DNA of 64,000 nt, taken from positions 1-64,000 of the forward strand of contig VCJN01002908.1 in assembly GCA_006384855.1 (NCBI GenBank). Direction: 5' to 3'. Shown here in pieces: positions 20,641 to 33,721 of this stretch. Origin of the DNA: Tetraselmis striata. Lineage: Eukaryota > Chlorophyta > Chlorodendrophyceae > Chlorodendrales > Chlorodendraceae. The notes under the pieces were generated by a model. That model did no database searches. It saw nothing but the letters and a program-made list of their open reading frames with translations, and was not told where the DNA came from. The stretch's first letter is position 1. The number at the start of each line of letters is the position of its first letter. The translations under genes were made by a program, and so were the position numbers.

Positions 20641-22200
20641 CGGGATCCATAGCTCACACATGTGTTCCATGCTCATTGCCCGAGGCCAACAGAAGGCAGC
20701 CAGCAACCCTAGGAAGGGCAAGACCGCATTGCCTGGCCAGCCAGAGGGCAGCGGCGGCAAGGAAGTAACTAGAGATACCGATGATGAGATCGAGCGAGGA
20801 GATCAACGAGATCAGGGGTAACATGGATGGAAAGAACGAGCCACGGATGGAAAGAACGAGCTCCATGAGGCCAAGACCGAGACTCAACAACGTCATGAGA
20901 GGCATCAACACGCCAAAGATAAACGCACGGCGGATTAACTTGCCACATCGGCAGCAGACCATGACGAGTCAAGTGCAGGGGAGGCCATGCATCTCGCCTA
21001 GCGCGCTCTCGCATGGAGCGCATGGATAAGCCCATCCAAGGATCCCAGATCGAAATGGATTCCAACCAGATCACGATCACCCAGCTCAAGGGCCGTGTGG
21101 CCAACATTCCAAGCATCTCACGGACATTGAGGAAGGCACCACTGGACACGCCAACGGTCAACGCGTAGTTCAATGCACGAGCCTCACGGAGAACCTTGTC
21201 GAAATCCATGACACCAAGATGATCATGCCGATCACCATGTCTCACCCCCTGGCCGAGGTTCACCATCTCGTCACATTTCTCAAGTAATTATGTGAGGCAG
21301 AGCTCATCAAACTAATCGTCTCTGAGATGAAAATCCTCATGGTCATCCAGAAGAGCGACAACATATTCAAGGACAGCAACAAGGTGGTCATTGCGCTCAA
21401 GGCGAATCATACATGAGATCAAGTACGAGCGCAACAGGATGCTCGCTCGAGATCATGACCGGCGTGTTCATGTATCGGATCAACATCAAGGGATCCGAGG
21501 TCTCTTTGGATTTCAATACGATTTCCATCATCACCGCCGCGCTGGGACTTATCCGCAAGAGCGCGGTTGATTGGGTCTTTGGCATGCATGGACACCCGCG
21601 GCGCAGTGGCAACGAACATGCATGCCTTCCAACTGATCACCAAGATGGCCTACCCCCCGGATCACACGGAGGAGTACAAGGGTCTCACATTGGCATCGGC
21701 CAAAGATCTAGCCAAGGCGTTGGTGATGAGGCTCGCTTTCACCAGATGGGGGAGCGCTTTAGCACGAAATTTGAAGATCCAACCTCATGCCACGGCCGCA
21801 GCTCCCCACTACGAGGCTGGCGAGGAGTCCGGCGGGGCAAGCCCACAATTCATCCCAAGCCAATAGATATGGTGCATGGATCCCATATTGTTAAACGTTG
21901 TGATTCCTGGGCAACAGGATAATTGGCCACGGTGGAGAACAAGACTGTATGGTGCGCCAAAAACATGTGCTAAGGTGCCATGCTTGGCACATGCACTCGG
22001 CCTATATCAAAGGGGAGGTTCCTCCACCACGTCTCCCTGCTGGGGTTGGACAAGGACAAAGCGTCAAACTGCCAACCATGATCAAGAACGGATGCGCCGC
22101 CATGGCCAAGCATTAGACTACTATCAGACTCATAGTCACACGACAATTCGACGCCATCTGCGCCATGTGATCGCCAATGCATGCATGCTAGCACCGTTTA
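20640..22200 (+). pseudogene. Decayed coding region, coiled-coil/gag-like
   Basis: Protein-like plus-strand segments occur in different frames: MERMDKPIQGSQIEMDSNQI with ITQLKGRVANIPSISRTLRK (about 21010-21150); VEIHDTKMIMPITMSHPLAE (about 21205-21260); ELIKLIVSEMKILMVIQKSD (about 21300-21360); and GVFMYRINIKGSEVSLDFNT (about 21460-21520). The composition is helical and rich in Lys, Glu, Ile and Met. No catalytic motif is seen. It lies upstream of another decayed element and could be its gag or a separate insertion. The function is unknown; numerous frameshifts and stops are present. Confidence 0.35.
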
Positions 22201-22769
22201 ACATTTGAACTTGCGCCTCCGAGCAAGTCAAAGTTGGATCAATTATAAACCTCGCAGCTCCGCCATTCTTTTTTTGTAGCAGCTACGCACGGACCAGGCG
22301 CATAGATCACCGTTGTGGTCAGGCCCATACGCTCTTTTGCCGAAAAACAATTACAATTGCAAGCGTCCAGCATCCACGCAGCATGCACAAAACGCTTTGG
22401 AGAAAAATGTAGTCTTCCACAAACACAAAGTGTACGCGCTAAGTCAAATTTAGAGCAACACTGCTAATTAAAAAGCGCGTGTTGATTGGTCATCTACATC
22501 CATACCACGGAACCACGCACGCAGTATGGATCGATCACTAAAAATCCCATGTTCGTCGTGCCGAATACTCACATGTCCAGACACATGGATGGGCAACATA
22601 GATCTAGTCATGCAGCGCAATCTCAGTCAACATGGATGCATGTTGGAAGTATCTACCGCGTGGGGCCGCGTAAACGAGCCCAAGAAGTTCATGCATGGGG
22701 CAAGGGGATTCCCTGTGCTCGATATATACGTTGCCAGGTAGTGACAATGTATGGCATGCACACAGTATT

Positions 22770-22925
22770 TGAAATTTGAGATTTGTTACAGCTGAATGAA
22801 GTTGTCGTGTTGACAAGCTGTATTTTCCCAGCATCATGGAAGAGCCCGCCCCTAACCAACCCGCATAGGGTCCGCTAATTAAAGCTCGTAGGGCGGGTCC
22901 TCCGTATGCCAGGTGGCTATGTTGC
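22770..22925 (+). repeat. Dispersed repeat family R, copy A
   Basis: A repeat of about 150 bp shares TTGAGATTTGTTACA, AACCCGCATAGGGTCC and a CCTCCGTATGCCAGG-like end with copies at 28276-28430 and 52074-52225. This copy is the most diverged of the three. It lies upstream of the gag/RT region, with copy B downstream in the same orientation. Confidence 0.6.
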
Positions 22926-23749
22926 AGTCCAGTGCTACTAATCATCATGAATGGACGCGTACACGCTTAGTGTTTCATAAGGGCATGGTGACACGCAAAC
23001 ATGGCGCCAGCATTTAAGCGCCACCCGCACCAGATGCGCACAATATACAAACACTCGACCACGTGACTGCCCGTATATGCGTATTCTCACCGTTTCTATG
23101 CCCCCATATGTCGCAGCTTGCTCCAGCGCATCGCTCTACCGGCCACGGCCAAGCGGCTAGGCCGCCGGGTCGTCTCGCTGCCGAGATCGGCCCCCGCCGT
23201 AGGTTGCTGCGAGCTGTGTCCTCGGACTCCTCGAGGGCCGGAGGTGAAGGCGGGGAAAATACCCATGGGTTGTTGGCCGTATGCTCTTGTGCAACTTACC
23301 AGTGATGGATCGCCCGATGCGTGGCAGCCACTTGCCCACGCTCCTGGCCGAGGTCACTGCCCGAGGGTGGGTTCTTGGGCCTTGTGCCCGGTTGCATTTG
23401 TTAATCCACCACCGTGCAAGGCTGTGCCGAGTATTGTACCACCCGCCGTAGTAGGCGGGTCGCACGACCGAAGTACGAAAACACGATTTTTTTTCGAACA
23501 GCTCTCGCGAGTAGGCTGCCCCTGCCCGAGGCGTATACACGAAGAGGCGCTACCGGGACTACGGATACTACTTGAGTAGGCCCCTGTGGGGCTCCCCTAT
23601 CGTCGCACGATCCGGGGATCAGCGGCAACCGGCCACCTCGCTCAGCCCCCTCTCGCACCCAGCCGGACACGGGTCTGAGGGGGTATTAGCGCCCACCGCG
23701 TGGAGGTGGTGGTGGTGCCGGCGGGCCTGGCGCACTCAGGATCCTCCGC
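22926..23749. other. No gene recognised
   Basis: Overlapping open frames around 23060-23670 occur on both strands in GC-rich DNA and carry no recognisable motif. I treat them as chance. Confidence 0.4.
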
Positions 23750-25370
23750 TTGTGGGCCGCTGCTGGTGGCGGGCGCATATACACAGCAAGAGGACAATTG
23801 AAGAAGAACACATACACTGACATCAGCGACATGGCCAAGAATCTTACGGCCTTACGTCTCCAACACCTCATGCAGGATGCACCATCACAATGGGATAGCG
23901 ACTCGCTCGGCGGCTGCTGGGAGCATACCGTCCCAATCACTTGATTGGCATGAGACGATTTTGGCCTAAGAGGCAACCGCTCGGGTTTGGTGTTCAGAAT
24001 GTAAACCGGCACTCCGCGATGCCTACGTGGTGGCGGGATGGATACCCACCGCGTTTGTCGACGTGCCGTTCATGTGGATACTGCAGAGACGTATTGGGAG
24101 AGACTGATAGACGGAGAGACGGATCCGGATTGTGTAGACGGAGAGACGGATATGGAGACGTCGCCCATTTTCGAGACGGTTACTCGACCGCTTATCTTAG
24201 AGGCCAAGCAAGTGTTCACCCACATGGTCGGAGATTTAGTGCAACAAGACGCTGCTATGGCAAAGATCGAGCGCTTACAGCAAAAGAATGCTTTTCAAAC
24301 ATTTTCAAACATGGCGGGGAGGGAGGAACAATTCAACTTCATCTAGGATTGGACGCCGATTCCGATGATCAAAGCCTTCAGGATTGTTTGCCACCACACC
24401 ATAAATTGCAGACCATGGAATGATGGCACATAACACCGCCCTACGCGTACAATATCCTGGGCAGTCCCGTAAAATTGTCGCCCGAATACATGCGCTCTAA
24501 GTAGGATTCATACGCCTTCAAACGTCATCACCGGCACGGACGGGGCTGACACGGCGTGGGAGTGAATATCACAGGCGATCAACCATGTGACACATGGATA
24601 CTAGCGGAGCCACCAGTTCAACATATCGAGCTGGCAATGAGTTTCCCAGAAACTACAATCTGCATGCCATATGCCACAACATCTCAGCTCAATTAGCATT
24701 AATCCCGACAACACGATTATCTCCTCACAATGTGGGAGCGGTGCGAATTCTATAGAGGCGGATGGGACGAAAACCTGTCCATCAGGCTGTGGAAACCCAG
24801 TCTCAATTGGGAATCCACGCAGCCGGATCAGCCGGACTCAAGTCCCAACGCCCAAAAATATTAAGCGGCGTGCGCCGGGACAGGATAATAACTCAAACGC
24901 CCCGGTTATCAAGCGTCTAGCTCCCACAAATCCAGCTCCACCGCGCCAAGCCCCATGTGGGGCACACAGCCATGTAACAGCACCCGGCGGGATTCCAAGG
25001 ACCAAAACAACCTGCCCCGACCAGCCGCCAGTCGTTGAGCTCCATGCGACGCGCCCAACAGTTGAGGCAGTTCAAGCCCCGGCGGGGCGGTCGGAGCAGA
25101 ACGGCTCCCCGGTAAACGAGCAGCTCCACCACTCGGAACCGAAATATAAGGAGGCACAAACTGCACCCGCGGACTACATGATCACCCAAGCACCGGCAGA
25201 GGAAAGAGAGGAGGCGCATGACGTATTCGACCGGCTAGCATCTGCACCCGCATGCCTCCAATCGGTGACGCCATCACCGCCAGCTCACCTCCCACCGGAG
25301 CTGGTCCATTCATTGCCAAACCGCTCCGGCAATGAGACCCACAGAGGATTCGGGCGCTAGACCAACTGGA
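23750..25370 (+). pseudogene. gag-like gene of a decayed retroelement
   Basis: Segments in successive frames read MAKNLTALRLQHLMQDAPSQ (about 23832), TSPIFETVTRPLILEAKQVF with THMVGDLVQQDAAMAKIERL (about 24165-24300), and a 229-codon Pro/Ala-rich frame at 24671-25360. A helical segment followed by a long Pro-rich linker would suit a gag or the N-terminal part of a pol protein. The direct repeats GACGGAGAGACGGAT at 24111 and 24139 encode a duplicated Asp-Gly-Glu-Thr-Asp. The RT remnant starts 550 bp downstream on the same strand. Confidence 0.45.
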
Positions 25371-25920
25371 CAAAGCACATGCTATGTTGGACCACCGCCG
25401 CCAACGCGGAGCCCCACCTGAACCCACAAAAGAGGAATAGTTGCGGGAGCTCCATAGCGAGGTCAGCAGAAAATTTGTTACCGGAAATTTGCATCGGTTC
25501 TTGCCGTATGGGAATAACATATCGCAATATGCATATGCCAACGGCATATCAATAGCGACCGGTGGTCAAGCGCGTGCTGCGCATTCTCCGGCGGAGAGGT
25601 CTCAAGTTCGACTTTGTGAATTCCCGCTGTGACACTTAGCGCTCGCATCCGCTACAGGCGCGATATAAAACGTGTTACCCGATCACTAGCAAGGGCCATG
25701 GGACCGGAATAGGTGGAACCACTGACTGCTCAATCGGACCACACCGGGACGATTCCATCCGCCCAATATATCATACCACGAGAATCGAGATATCATGCTC
25801 GCCCAGCGCAACACGACCCAATATGTTCATGGACGGAAGGCTCGTTGAATGGCCAAACAACCAGCCCCCATGGTGCCGTATGGCCCTGGAGTGGATGTGA
25901 AGGCGGTATCAGGAAAATGC

Positions 25921-26967
25921 CGACTGATCCACGATGCAGGATACATCAATATATTCAGCCGTTACATCAAGTTCTCATTGGAGTCCATGGAGGACGCGAC
26001 GAATGGGACCGCCACTGGCTACGACTAGGGAGTGGCCAACAACATCAAAGGCGCTTTCACCTATCCGTGCTTTGCCAACAGTTCAATCACTACACCGGCG
26101 TAGAAATTGAAGGCAAGGTGTACGCGCATGTGGGCGTGAATTATGGCAATGCGCTTGCACCGCGGGTGTACATGGTTACCGTAGTGATGTTCCATTGGAT
26201 GCGTATGGGGGGGTCCACATGACCCTCTACATCGATGCCCGTCTTTATGCGAACTTGTCTCATCCACCGAATCATCCAAGATGCGCTCATGGAAGCAACA
26301 CTCGGGCGGGCAGTTTCGACCGAGAAGCCGCAGCGCCCCCCTCCCCCCCCCCCCCCCCCCCCCCACCTCCCACCCCCGCCAAACGGTGGCGCGGACAGGG
26401 CATGAGATCCACCGGCACGCGAAGGAGCCGTTCCTGAAAATCCCGGAGGACAAAATGGCTCACGTGCTCAACTTGGCGCAGGAGCTCATCTCGCGCCCGC
26501 AGGCGAGACCATGAGAGCTGGCACAGGTTGTGGGAAAGTTCTACATCATAAACAAAAGCTGTCGCGCTCATGCTATCACTGATTTGTAAGAGGGGATCGC
26601 GGGCACCAAAGCATAGGACATGTCGTCACCGCTCCGCCACCAGTCATCGGATTGCGAGAAGTTTCTCGCCGATCACTGCGCAAAGCACAACGGCAAACGC
26701 ATATGGTAGCGCAAGCAAGGACTCGTCGTATGGGTGGACGCATCGGCCATCGGTTTTGGCGCGAGGGTGGTTAGCCCATCCGGTAATAGTGTTGGCGACC
26801 CCGACACGTGGGCGGTCCCATCAGACGAGCATATCAAGCAATCAGGCACACCGGTAATCCAAACCGCGTTCACCGAGGCGCTGCGAAAAGCCGCCGATGA
26901 CCAGTCTTATTCCAGGACTGAGCGTCCAAGGAAAAAGTTGAGGAGATTGATGTTTTTTCTCAGTTAA
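25921..26967 (+). pseudogene. Reverse transcriptase / RNase H remnant
   Basis: At 25921 the frame reads RLIHDAGYINIFSRY and FSLESMEDATNGTA, then NIKGAFTY. After a shift comes HYTGVEIEGKVYAHVGV, ALAPRVYM and the catalytic region LYIDARLYANLS (about 26224), where the usual YxDD is YIDA. A 22-C tract (26343-26364) is followed by a thumb/connection motif KIPEDKMAHVLNLAQELI and ELAQVVGKFYIINKSCRA. RNase H begins with VVWVDASAIGFGARVV (about 26723). The layout resembles DIRS/Ngaro-type RTs rather than LINEs. The mutated second Asp, stop codons and frameshifts mean it is dead. No recombinase or integrase could be recognised after it. Confidence 0.7.
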
Positions 26968-27779
26968 GTCGTCAGTAAACATGCTAGATGACCGCATCAT
27001 GTCCTGAAAGCTGCAGCGGAGAAATAGGCGGCGAGAGGCAAAAGTTGAGGGCATGGTATGATGACCCTATGCGCAAGGGTACCACACCATCCCAACAACG
27101 TCGGGAGACGAAAGCATATCCGGTTCGGGTATATAAATTAATATACGTGAATGCGGATCCACCGTGACGGAACGGAACCGTGTGGGGAAGCACCACCAGC
27201 GACGGATGACAAATTCGGGATTTATCAGACTGCGCAAGGGCGTCGGAGGAAAATATGTTCGAAATCTGATTTTTTGGGGGGGTTCGGATCATTGAAACAT
27301 GGCTACATTCATGACCGTTGGCAGTTGAGGCATTCACCGGCGTTATTAGAAACAACTTGGGTTTAGTTTGGAATTATGGGAACCTCCGGGTTGTGCAAAA
27401 TGGGATTGCATGTAGGTTATTAAGACGTTGGCTCCATCACGAGTGAATATTCCGGAAAGAAATGCACACACACTGTCACCGGACTGCGGAAGGCGCCAAA
27501 CCCGAAATCGATGCACATAATTATTGTGAGCCGCGGAGGTTGAGGGATTTATCGCGAAATTTTGGCTATTACATGGGCCGGATAGTACTATCAAAGGGCA
27601 TGCCGAAAGGGGTAGTAAGCCTAGATTATACAAGAAGTACCGACGCAGTAGGGCAGGAGCATGGATCACTAAGTACAACTACCAGGAATACATGCAAATG
27701 AATGCAATATCGCATGACATTAATTTACAGTATCCATCATGTCACCCCGAGCCGTGGGGCATACACAATCAAAACGCTA
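26968..27779. other. Decayed 3' part of the retroelement
   Basis: No conserved motif is seen. Several short plus-strand frames (27151-27366, 27462-27701) could be eroded coding sequence. The stretch ends at the SINE insertion. Confidence 0.35.
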
Positions 27780-27789
27780 GAAAATAAGT

Positions 27790-28041
27790 AAAACTAAAGT
27801 TCGCCCCGGGACATCGGCCGAAGCCGCCCCAACACTTGACCTCGTGCGCCAACTGCAGTCGTAGGTCTGGCATAGCCAGTAGACCATTGTCTCATTCGAA
27901 CCCCGAAGGGCTAATGCATCAACCGAGTAAACCCGGGACACGCCGGGCCGATATTGCCGAAATACATCAGCCAGGAATCGAACCCGGGTCTCTCGCGTAC
28001 GAGACGACCGCTCTAACGAGCGGACAAGGGATGTACTCGTT
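27790..28041 (-). mobile_element. tRNA-derived SINE, copy 2, with 10-bp TSD
   Basis: This is the reverse-complement copy of the SINE at 14075-14322, with the same tRNA-like head (anticodon loop CTCGTAC, B box GGTTCGATTCC), body and TTTA-type tail. GAAAATAAGT flanks it at 27780-27789 and 28042-28051, so it is an independent insertion. The two copies are highly similar along their whole length, which argues for fairly recent activity of the family. Confidence 0.88.
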
Positions 28042-28275
28042 GAAAATAAGTGTTGTCTCCCAGCCTCCCACCACCAAATTAACATAGTGGCAAATAGAAT
28101 GGGACTGTAAATATAATGTGGCCGATTTGATTATTGTTTTTGTTTTAGGTACAAATAGCGCCAGATCTGGGGGGAAAGAGGAGGGAATATCTTTTTTCCG
28201 GTATATACTGCTTAAACTAATGTTTGCCGACCGTAATGCGTTGTCGTCGGCATGGAACGTCGCCGATATTTATTG

Positions 28276-28430
28276 TTTGCAATTTGAAATTTCTTACAAC
28301 TTTGTTCCCGCGTTGTCTTTGATGCTACACGGTCGGGTGGGTGGCTTAAGGCCAGACCACACGAACCCGCATAGTCAACATTGCACGCAGCATGTGGTCC
28401 TCTGAAGGCCCGGTTCCTAATCCAACGTGG
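28276..28430 (+). repeat. Dispersed repeat family R, copy B
   Basis: It contains GAAATTTCTTACAACTTTGTTC, GTCTTTGATGCT, AACCCGCATAG and CCTCTGAAGGCC, shared in order with copy C (52074-52225). It sits downstream of the RT remnant in the same orientation as copy A. Confidence 0.7.
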
Positions 28431-28589
28431 GTATTTATTATTTTATATGAAATTATGTGAAGCGATATATAGAGACACATGTGCAATACATAGTACATTA
28501 TCTCATTATCCTTCTGCATAAGAATCTACCTAGCGGGCCCGAGCCAGTATAAAAGCTTGCATAATATCAAGCGCCACATTGGGGCGCGT

Positions 28590-30480
28590 GGCATGCGCTG
28601 ATGGCCCGTTTGCAGAACCTTCTCTTCGAACACATCGCAGTGGAATCACAACACAATTGCGGCCATCCCGCCCACCAAACACATGGTCCCACCATGCCGC
28701 GAGACTTAGCTGCCACGTGCATCACCATATGGGTGGACAACGAACATGTCGTGGAATTATACACGTGAGTCAAGTATGGCACCGACGAGTGGGTGGACGG
28801 CCGCACGACGTTCATGGATATCCTGCTCTCCAACCTCGCCGCGGAGTACGTACCTGCCAATGTCAAAGGAGTGTCCCATTAGTGTGAAGGGCGTGCCCGA
28901 CCATGACGTAGCCTCGTCCTCGGCGGGCGCTGCTAGCCTTTGCGGATATTGAGGTTGCACAAAGTTTTTAACCGACCCCGCCCTTGACACGCTGCTAGAA
29001 TTATTGTCGTCATCATACATGAATTCGTTTTCGAGCGACATGTGGGCACTCGACCCGCTCTAGTGAGTCCTTTCGTGGCGATGATGATGCCGTCCTCCGC
29101 GAATTGCGCCCACCCGCCGAAACACCACGGTAGCCTTTCCGTGACGAATCAAAAGATACACTACAACGCTATATGGTGGACTGGCTAGGTAGTGAGGGTG
29201 ATGGGCGGGACGCTGACACTGTCCAAAGCATCGGCGAGGAGATCGTTGAGAAGCTCCACAAACGGTTGTTCCCTATGAGTACCGCGAACAGCCCCGCCCC
29301 GATCGACAAATCGTTTGACCATTTGTTCAACTGAAGGCGCAAGGGCATCACGCCGACAGACCAAACATTGCTAAAGCGGCCGAGTAGCTACACGGGGCTA
29401 TGCTCGACAACGGACGGTGGATACGAACTGGCCACTGGTCCGGTGGTCTAGTGAAGCTGCGAGACTTGGAGTCTGCCATCTCGGCGGGCGAGAGTCGGCA
29501 ACGCTTGCAACGCGAGTACGAGAGTGAGTTAGCTGCGCAAATGGAGCTTGCGCACACCATGGCAAATTCCCCCCGGGTGCGACTTCATCCAAGCCATTAG
29601 GCTTGCATGCACCGCGCGGCTGCCCGCTTGCCTAAGGACCCTCGTTCTAACCATCGCCGACATGGACGAGTACACGCATGTGGACGTGAGTGACTTCACT
29701 TGCACGATGAATAAGTACTCGAGGTGGCTCTACCGCGCGATGTTGCCTTGCGATGCAGTTGCCAGTATTCGACAGTGCGAATAACTGGCACGGTTGTTTT
29801 CGTTGTCAGTCGTTGATACTTGTATAGATTCGTCAGGACCTTAAGGAAGGCCATGACCAACCCTATCGAGCTCTTCAGTTGGAAGCGCGGAGGTAGTCGT
29901 TCGGGCGATGCCGTCTTCATGGTATGGAAGGCGCGTCGCTTGTACCGCGACCACGACACGCAGAAAAGCGGCATTCGTCAGCACGCTGTTCTCGAGGACA
30001 TACGACCTATCGCGCGGGTACAAGAGGTAAGGGCCTCTTCTTCACGGACACTGTCAACCGTCGGACAATGTTTGCTCGTCGAAAGCTGCCCATGCCACGT
30101 TAAAGCTCCTCACTGGCGATAAGTTTCCCGGGCATACCTGGCCCTTAGCATGCAAGACTTCGATCCCATCACCGACCTCCGAGATTGGAACGGGCGCCCG
30201 TCAAACTTTCGCTTCGACGCCTTTTTGGGAGATGCTTGCCGATATGGTGGACGAGCAGGAGGTTGCCTAGGACAAGAGTTGGGGTAAGTGCACTCGCATC
30301 ATGTGTGACATATCCCTGTTGCCATATTGTTACCAGTCTCTCTATGGTCTAAAATTGAGATATTGACACCTATCATGTATCTTGCCTCCGGGGGATGTCA
30401 GCTTCTTTGCACACTGGATCTCTATCAGAGACATGGTGGAGAATGCCAGGAAGAAGTTGCCGGAGAAGCACCCAGAACGC
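28590..30480 (+). pseudogene. Decayed gene of unknown family, cut by the 30.7-kb element
   Basis: Coding-like segments follow in order: MARLQNLLFEHIAVESQHNC (28600) and TTFMDILLSNLAAEYVPANV; TDPALDTLLELLSSSYMNSF (about 28975); DTLQRYMVDWLGSEGDGRDA with SIGEEIVEKLHKRLFPMSTA (about 29155-29290); ELAAQMELAHTMANSP (29530); DFTCTMNKYSRWLYRAMLP (about 29690); FVRTLRKAMTNPIELFSWKR (about 29825); DLRDWNGRPSNFRFDAFLGD (about 30175); and [20 protein letters not shown] (about 30400). Several segments end at GTAAG-like donors, so some breaks may be introns, but in-frame stops also occur. I recognise no family. The DNA from 29522 onward is repeated at 34155. Confidence 0.5.
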
Positions 30481-30492
30481 ATGGAGCAGCCA

Positions 30493-30495
<3 letters not shown>

Positions 30496-30555
<60 letters not shown>
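30496..30555. repeat. (AT)n microsatellite, about 60 bp
   Basis: A perfect AT dinucleotide run. The copy in the duplicate (35129-35206) is 18 bp longer, so the length changed after the duplication. Confidence 0.95.
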
Positions 30556-30557
<2 letters not shown>

Positions 30558-30667
30558 CATGCAAAATCTAGGCCCAATACCATTTCTCCCCCAATAAGCA
30601 TTCAAACCACCGTGCTAGCCTGCACTACACACGTTGGTGCCGCTATCTGATGGTGACGTCGTGTCTT

Positions 30668-33600
30668 ATATATGTTAAGATCCATGTGGACATGCGGGCC
30701 ATGTGTACATGAAGCGGTCCATGTGAACATGGAGCCTGCATTGACCCATGTCCACATGGCCCGTACCATGTACACATGGAGTTAACCGGAAACGGTCCAT
30801 GTGAACACGGGTCGTTGGCTGACCCGTGTACACATGGATTGCCCTCGACAAACGACCATGTACACACGGACCGGCCCATGTGCGCATGCAGCGCAGTACT
30901 TGGACCATTTACACATGGATCCACGCTATCCGGCCCATGTGTGATATGGTAAGTTTCTGTCCGCATTTTAAGACAGAATAAATTCGATTTCAATTAAGTT
31001 CAAATTAAGTAGCATATTCCATAACTTTAAATTATAGTGAAATTAAAGAGAGACTTCGATTAACTTTTTATTTTATTCTAGAATTTAGTTCATTACACGG
31101 ACTCGGGTGGCAGCTTCCTGAGCGCCTGTGCCAGCACCATGGTCCTCAATGTTCCGACAGCAGTTGTTATCGGGGTGACACCTAGATGTGCATTTCCTAC
31201 CAGCTTTGCGGCAACTGCACACACTGGCGGCACGCAGCCGTTTACATGTGCATTTGATCATTCTCCGCCACAAATAGTGACACAGATCTTACACCTTCTC
31301 TGAGGGAGATCTTCTTTCATGATGCTTGGTCGCTCCACTTCTCTGCCACACCCGCCAAGCCCACCCGCGCGGGTGCAATGTTGCGCAACTGATCCATATC
31401 TTGCTGCCCATATGTGGTCTTGATAACACCTGCGTCCACAGCCACTCAGTACGAATTGCATTCTGTGACATGCAAAACAGGGGGTTGGGGAGGGCATTTG
31501 AGAAAGAAGATGTGCGCGTCATCACTAGGACACATCAAGCATTGCGTGCAAATGGCATCGATATACAACAAGAGGAGCATAACATAACTCACCTCACTCA
31601 CCATGCATGTCAGGAATCTAGGGTCCACCTTGCCACGGTTCTCCTTTGCCAACGGCACTCTGACCACATCACCCACCACCGGTGCTGGGCCGGCCTTGGC
31701 AGCGACCCGGGCACGCATCACCCTAGCCTGCTTGGCCTGTGCAGTACCGCACTGAGCCCTGGTCGCGCGCCGCCCGGGACTGTTGGCCAGCTGGGAGGGA
31801 GATACTGGACTACAATCGCCAACGGCCGCGCGTGCTTGCACGAGGACTTGTGGAGTAGCCTCCGCCGCTGCAGCCGGAAGCACTGGTGGCTCCTTGGGAG
31901 ACCTTTGCCTCTTACGGCCCACTGACTCACAGGACGAGGCAGCTGCATCGGTGGCTGCACTTGTCGTTTCAACAGAGCGAGGCACCACATCCACTGTCCC
32001 AGCAGCCATGCAATCGTTGCTGCATTGGCCATCATCCGTTCCACCTGCGTGCAAGACACATGAGTGACACATTCACACCCATGCCATAAATAACGGGCAT
32101 GCCGACAAGATTCACAGCAACAACATGTTACCTGTGGATATGACATGGTAGAAGGCATTGCCGCGCGCACACTGATGACCCTTGACAAGGGCCGGCTGTG
32201 GGGATAAACATCCCAATCTTGCATTGCCCACCATCGCACCAAGCCTTGCGTGGGGCGCAATAGCACGGGGATATTTGGGGATGTTGCAGTACCTTCCCAG
32301 AATCATTTTGTGAAGCTTCTTGAGCTGCACATTGTGATTGGGGGAGGGTACACTTAGTGGTGTGTACGTAGCCAACATGCAGTGGCAGCAAGCAGAGCGG
32401 GACAATGGAAGGGCTCAGGGAGGTACACCTTGGCGTGCAGCCCTTTGAGGTGCAAATCCCGGATGTGTTCGAAGACCATCCCGCCGAGACTTTCGAGCTT
32501 CATTTGCTCCAGAGGGACATTTATGTCCCCCTTTTGGATGAGCATATCGCAGTCTCCGCAGGTCAGGATATCGAAGCGGCGCTTTGTAGCCCAGGCCCGC
32601 GATCATTCCTGCTCGACAGTCCATCAAGAAGAGCACTTTGCACCTCAGTACATGGCAGACGCGGCGCCATGTCGGCTCGGCGCGGCAGTACAGGCGGCGG
32701 CTGCAAGTGCCCGCCCAGTTGCATGCCGTACCGTAGAATCGGCGTCAGCAGCGGAGCTACATGCGCAAACAACGAGGCAAAATAGTCGACTGTCGGGAAC
32801 TGTACTATGTAGGGGATGAGCGGGCTGGTGCGCGATCGGGTCGGCTAAACGTCAGACTGTACAGTGATAACACGCGGACCCGCCTACCCACGAGATCTGT
32901 GGCCCATATCGGGGGGGGCAACCTGCGAACAAAGCATGTCGGCGGGCCCCACCTCTCTCGTCGTTTGGTCGAAGATACGGAGGGTTTGCATGGCTTCATT
33001 GTACTCTGCCTCTAACCGCAACGTCTGGTTGTCTCGACGTTGCCCCACATACTCACGAAGTCCCTTGTTGAAGACGTCGCGATGCGCCTGCACCACCGAT
33101 GGTGCCTCAACCTCCGGTTGATCTTCGGCCGGCCCATCCTCCGGTGCGGCAGCGCCTGCGGTAGTATTAGTATTGCCTAGGGCCATAGTATCGACCAGAG
33201 CCGGCCAGAGCCGGGCAGAGGCGGTCCCGGAGAGGGGAGTTGCGCAGCTGCGATTGAGTGCTACTGTGGGGACGAGTGAGCACGGCATGTCCGCGCGCAG
33301 GGGGTTTTAATAGCGACTGTACCCGGCGCCTGATCGCAGCTCCCGCGCCGGCACGGCACTCGTCCGCAGAATGGCGGGCGCCGCAGCGCCAACCACCACC
33401 TGCCCGTACAAAGGCCGGGTCTTAACCGCGATTCGGCGCCTGCCCGAACAACGCCTACCCGCCACCGTGCGTCGTGGCCATGTGCAGATGGGCTTGCCCA
33501 GCGCGGCCCATTTGAACATGGGACGCGATAGACGTTCCATGCTAACATGGGTCGACCCATGTGGACATGGGCCGACAGACGGCCTATGTCCACACGGATA

Positions 33601-33721
33601 TGACCCGGATTGCTCCATGTGTACATGGTACGGGGCCATGTGGACATGGGTCAATGGAGGCTCCGTGTCCACATGGACCGCTCCATGTACACATGGACCG
33701 CATGTCCACATGGATCTTAAC

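Noticed and set aside
20769..21266. A 165-codon minus-strand ORF as a membrane protein
   Set aside because: It has hydrophobic stretches, but the opposite strand gives coiled-coil-like coding segments in the same region, so the minus frame is probably their shadow.
30373..30650. Frames with long Ile-Tyr repeats (also 34960-35301)
   Set aside because: They are translations of the (AT)n microsatellite in both strands.
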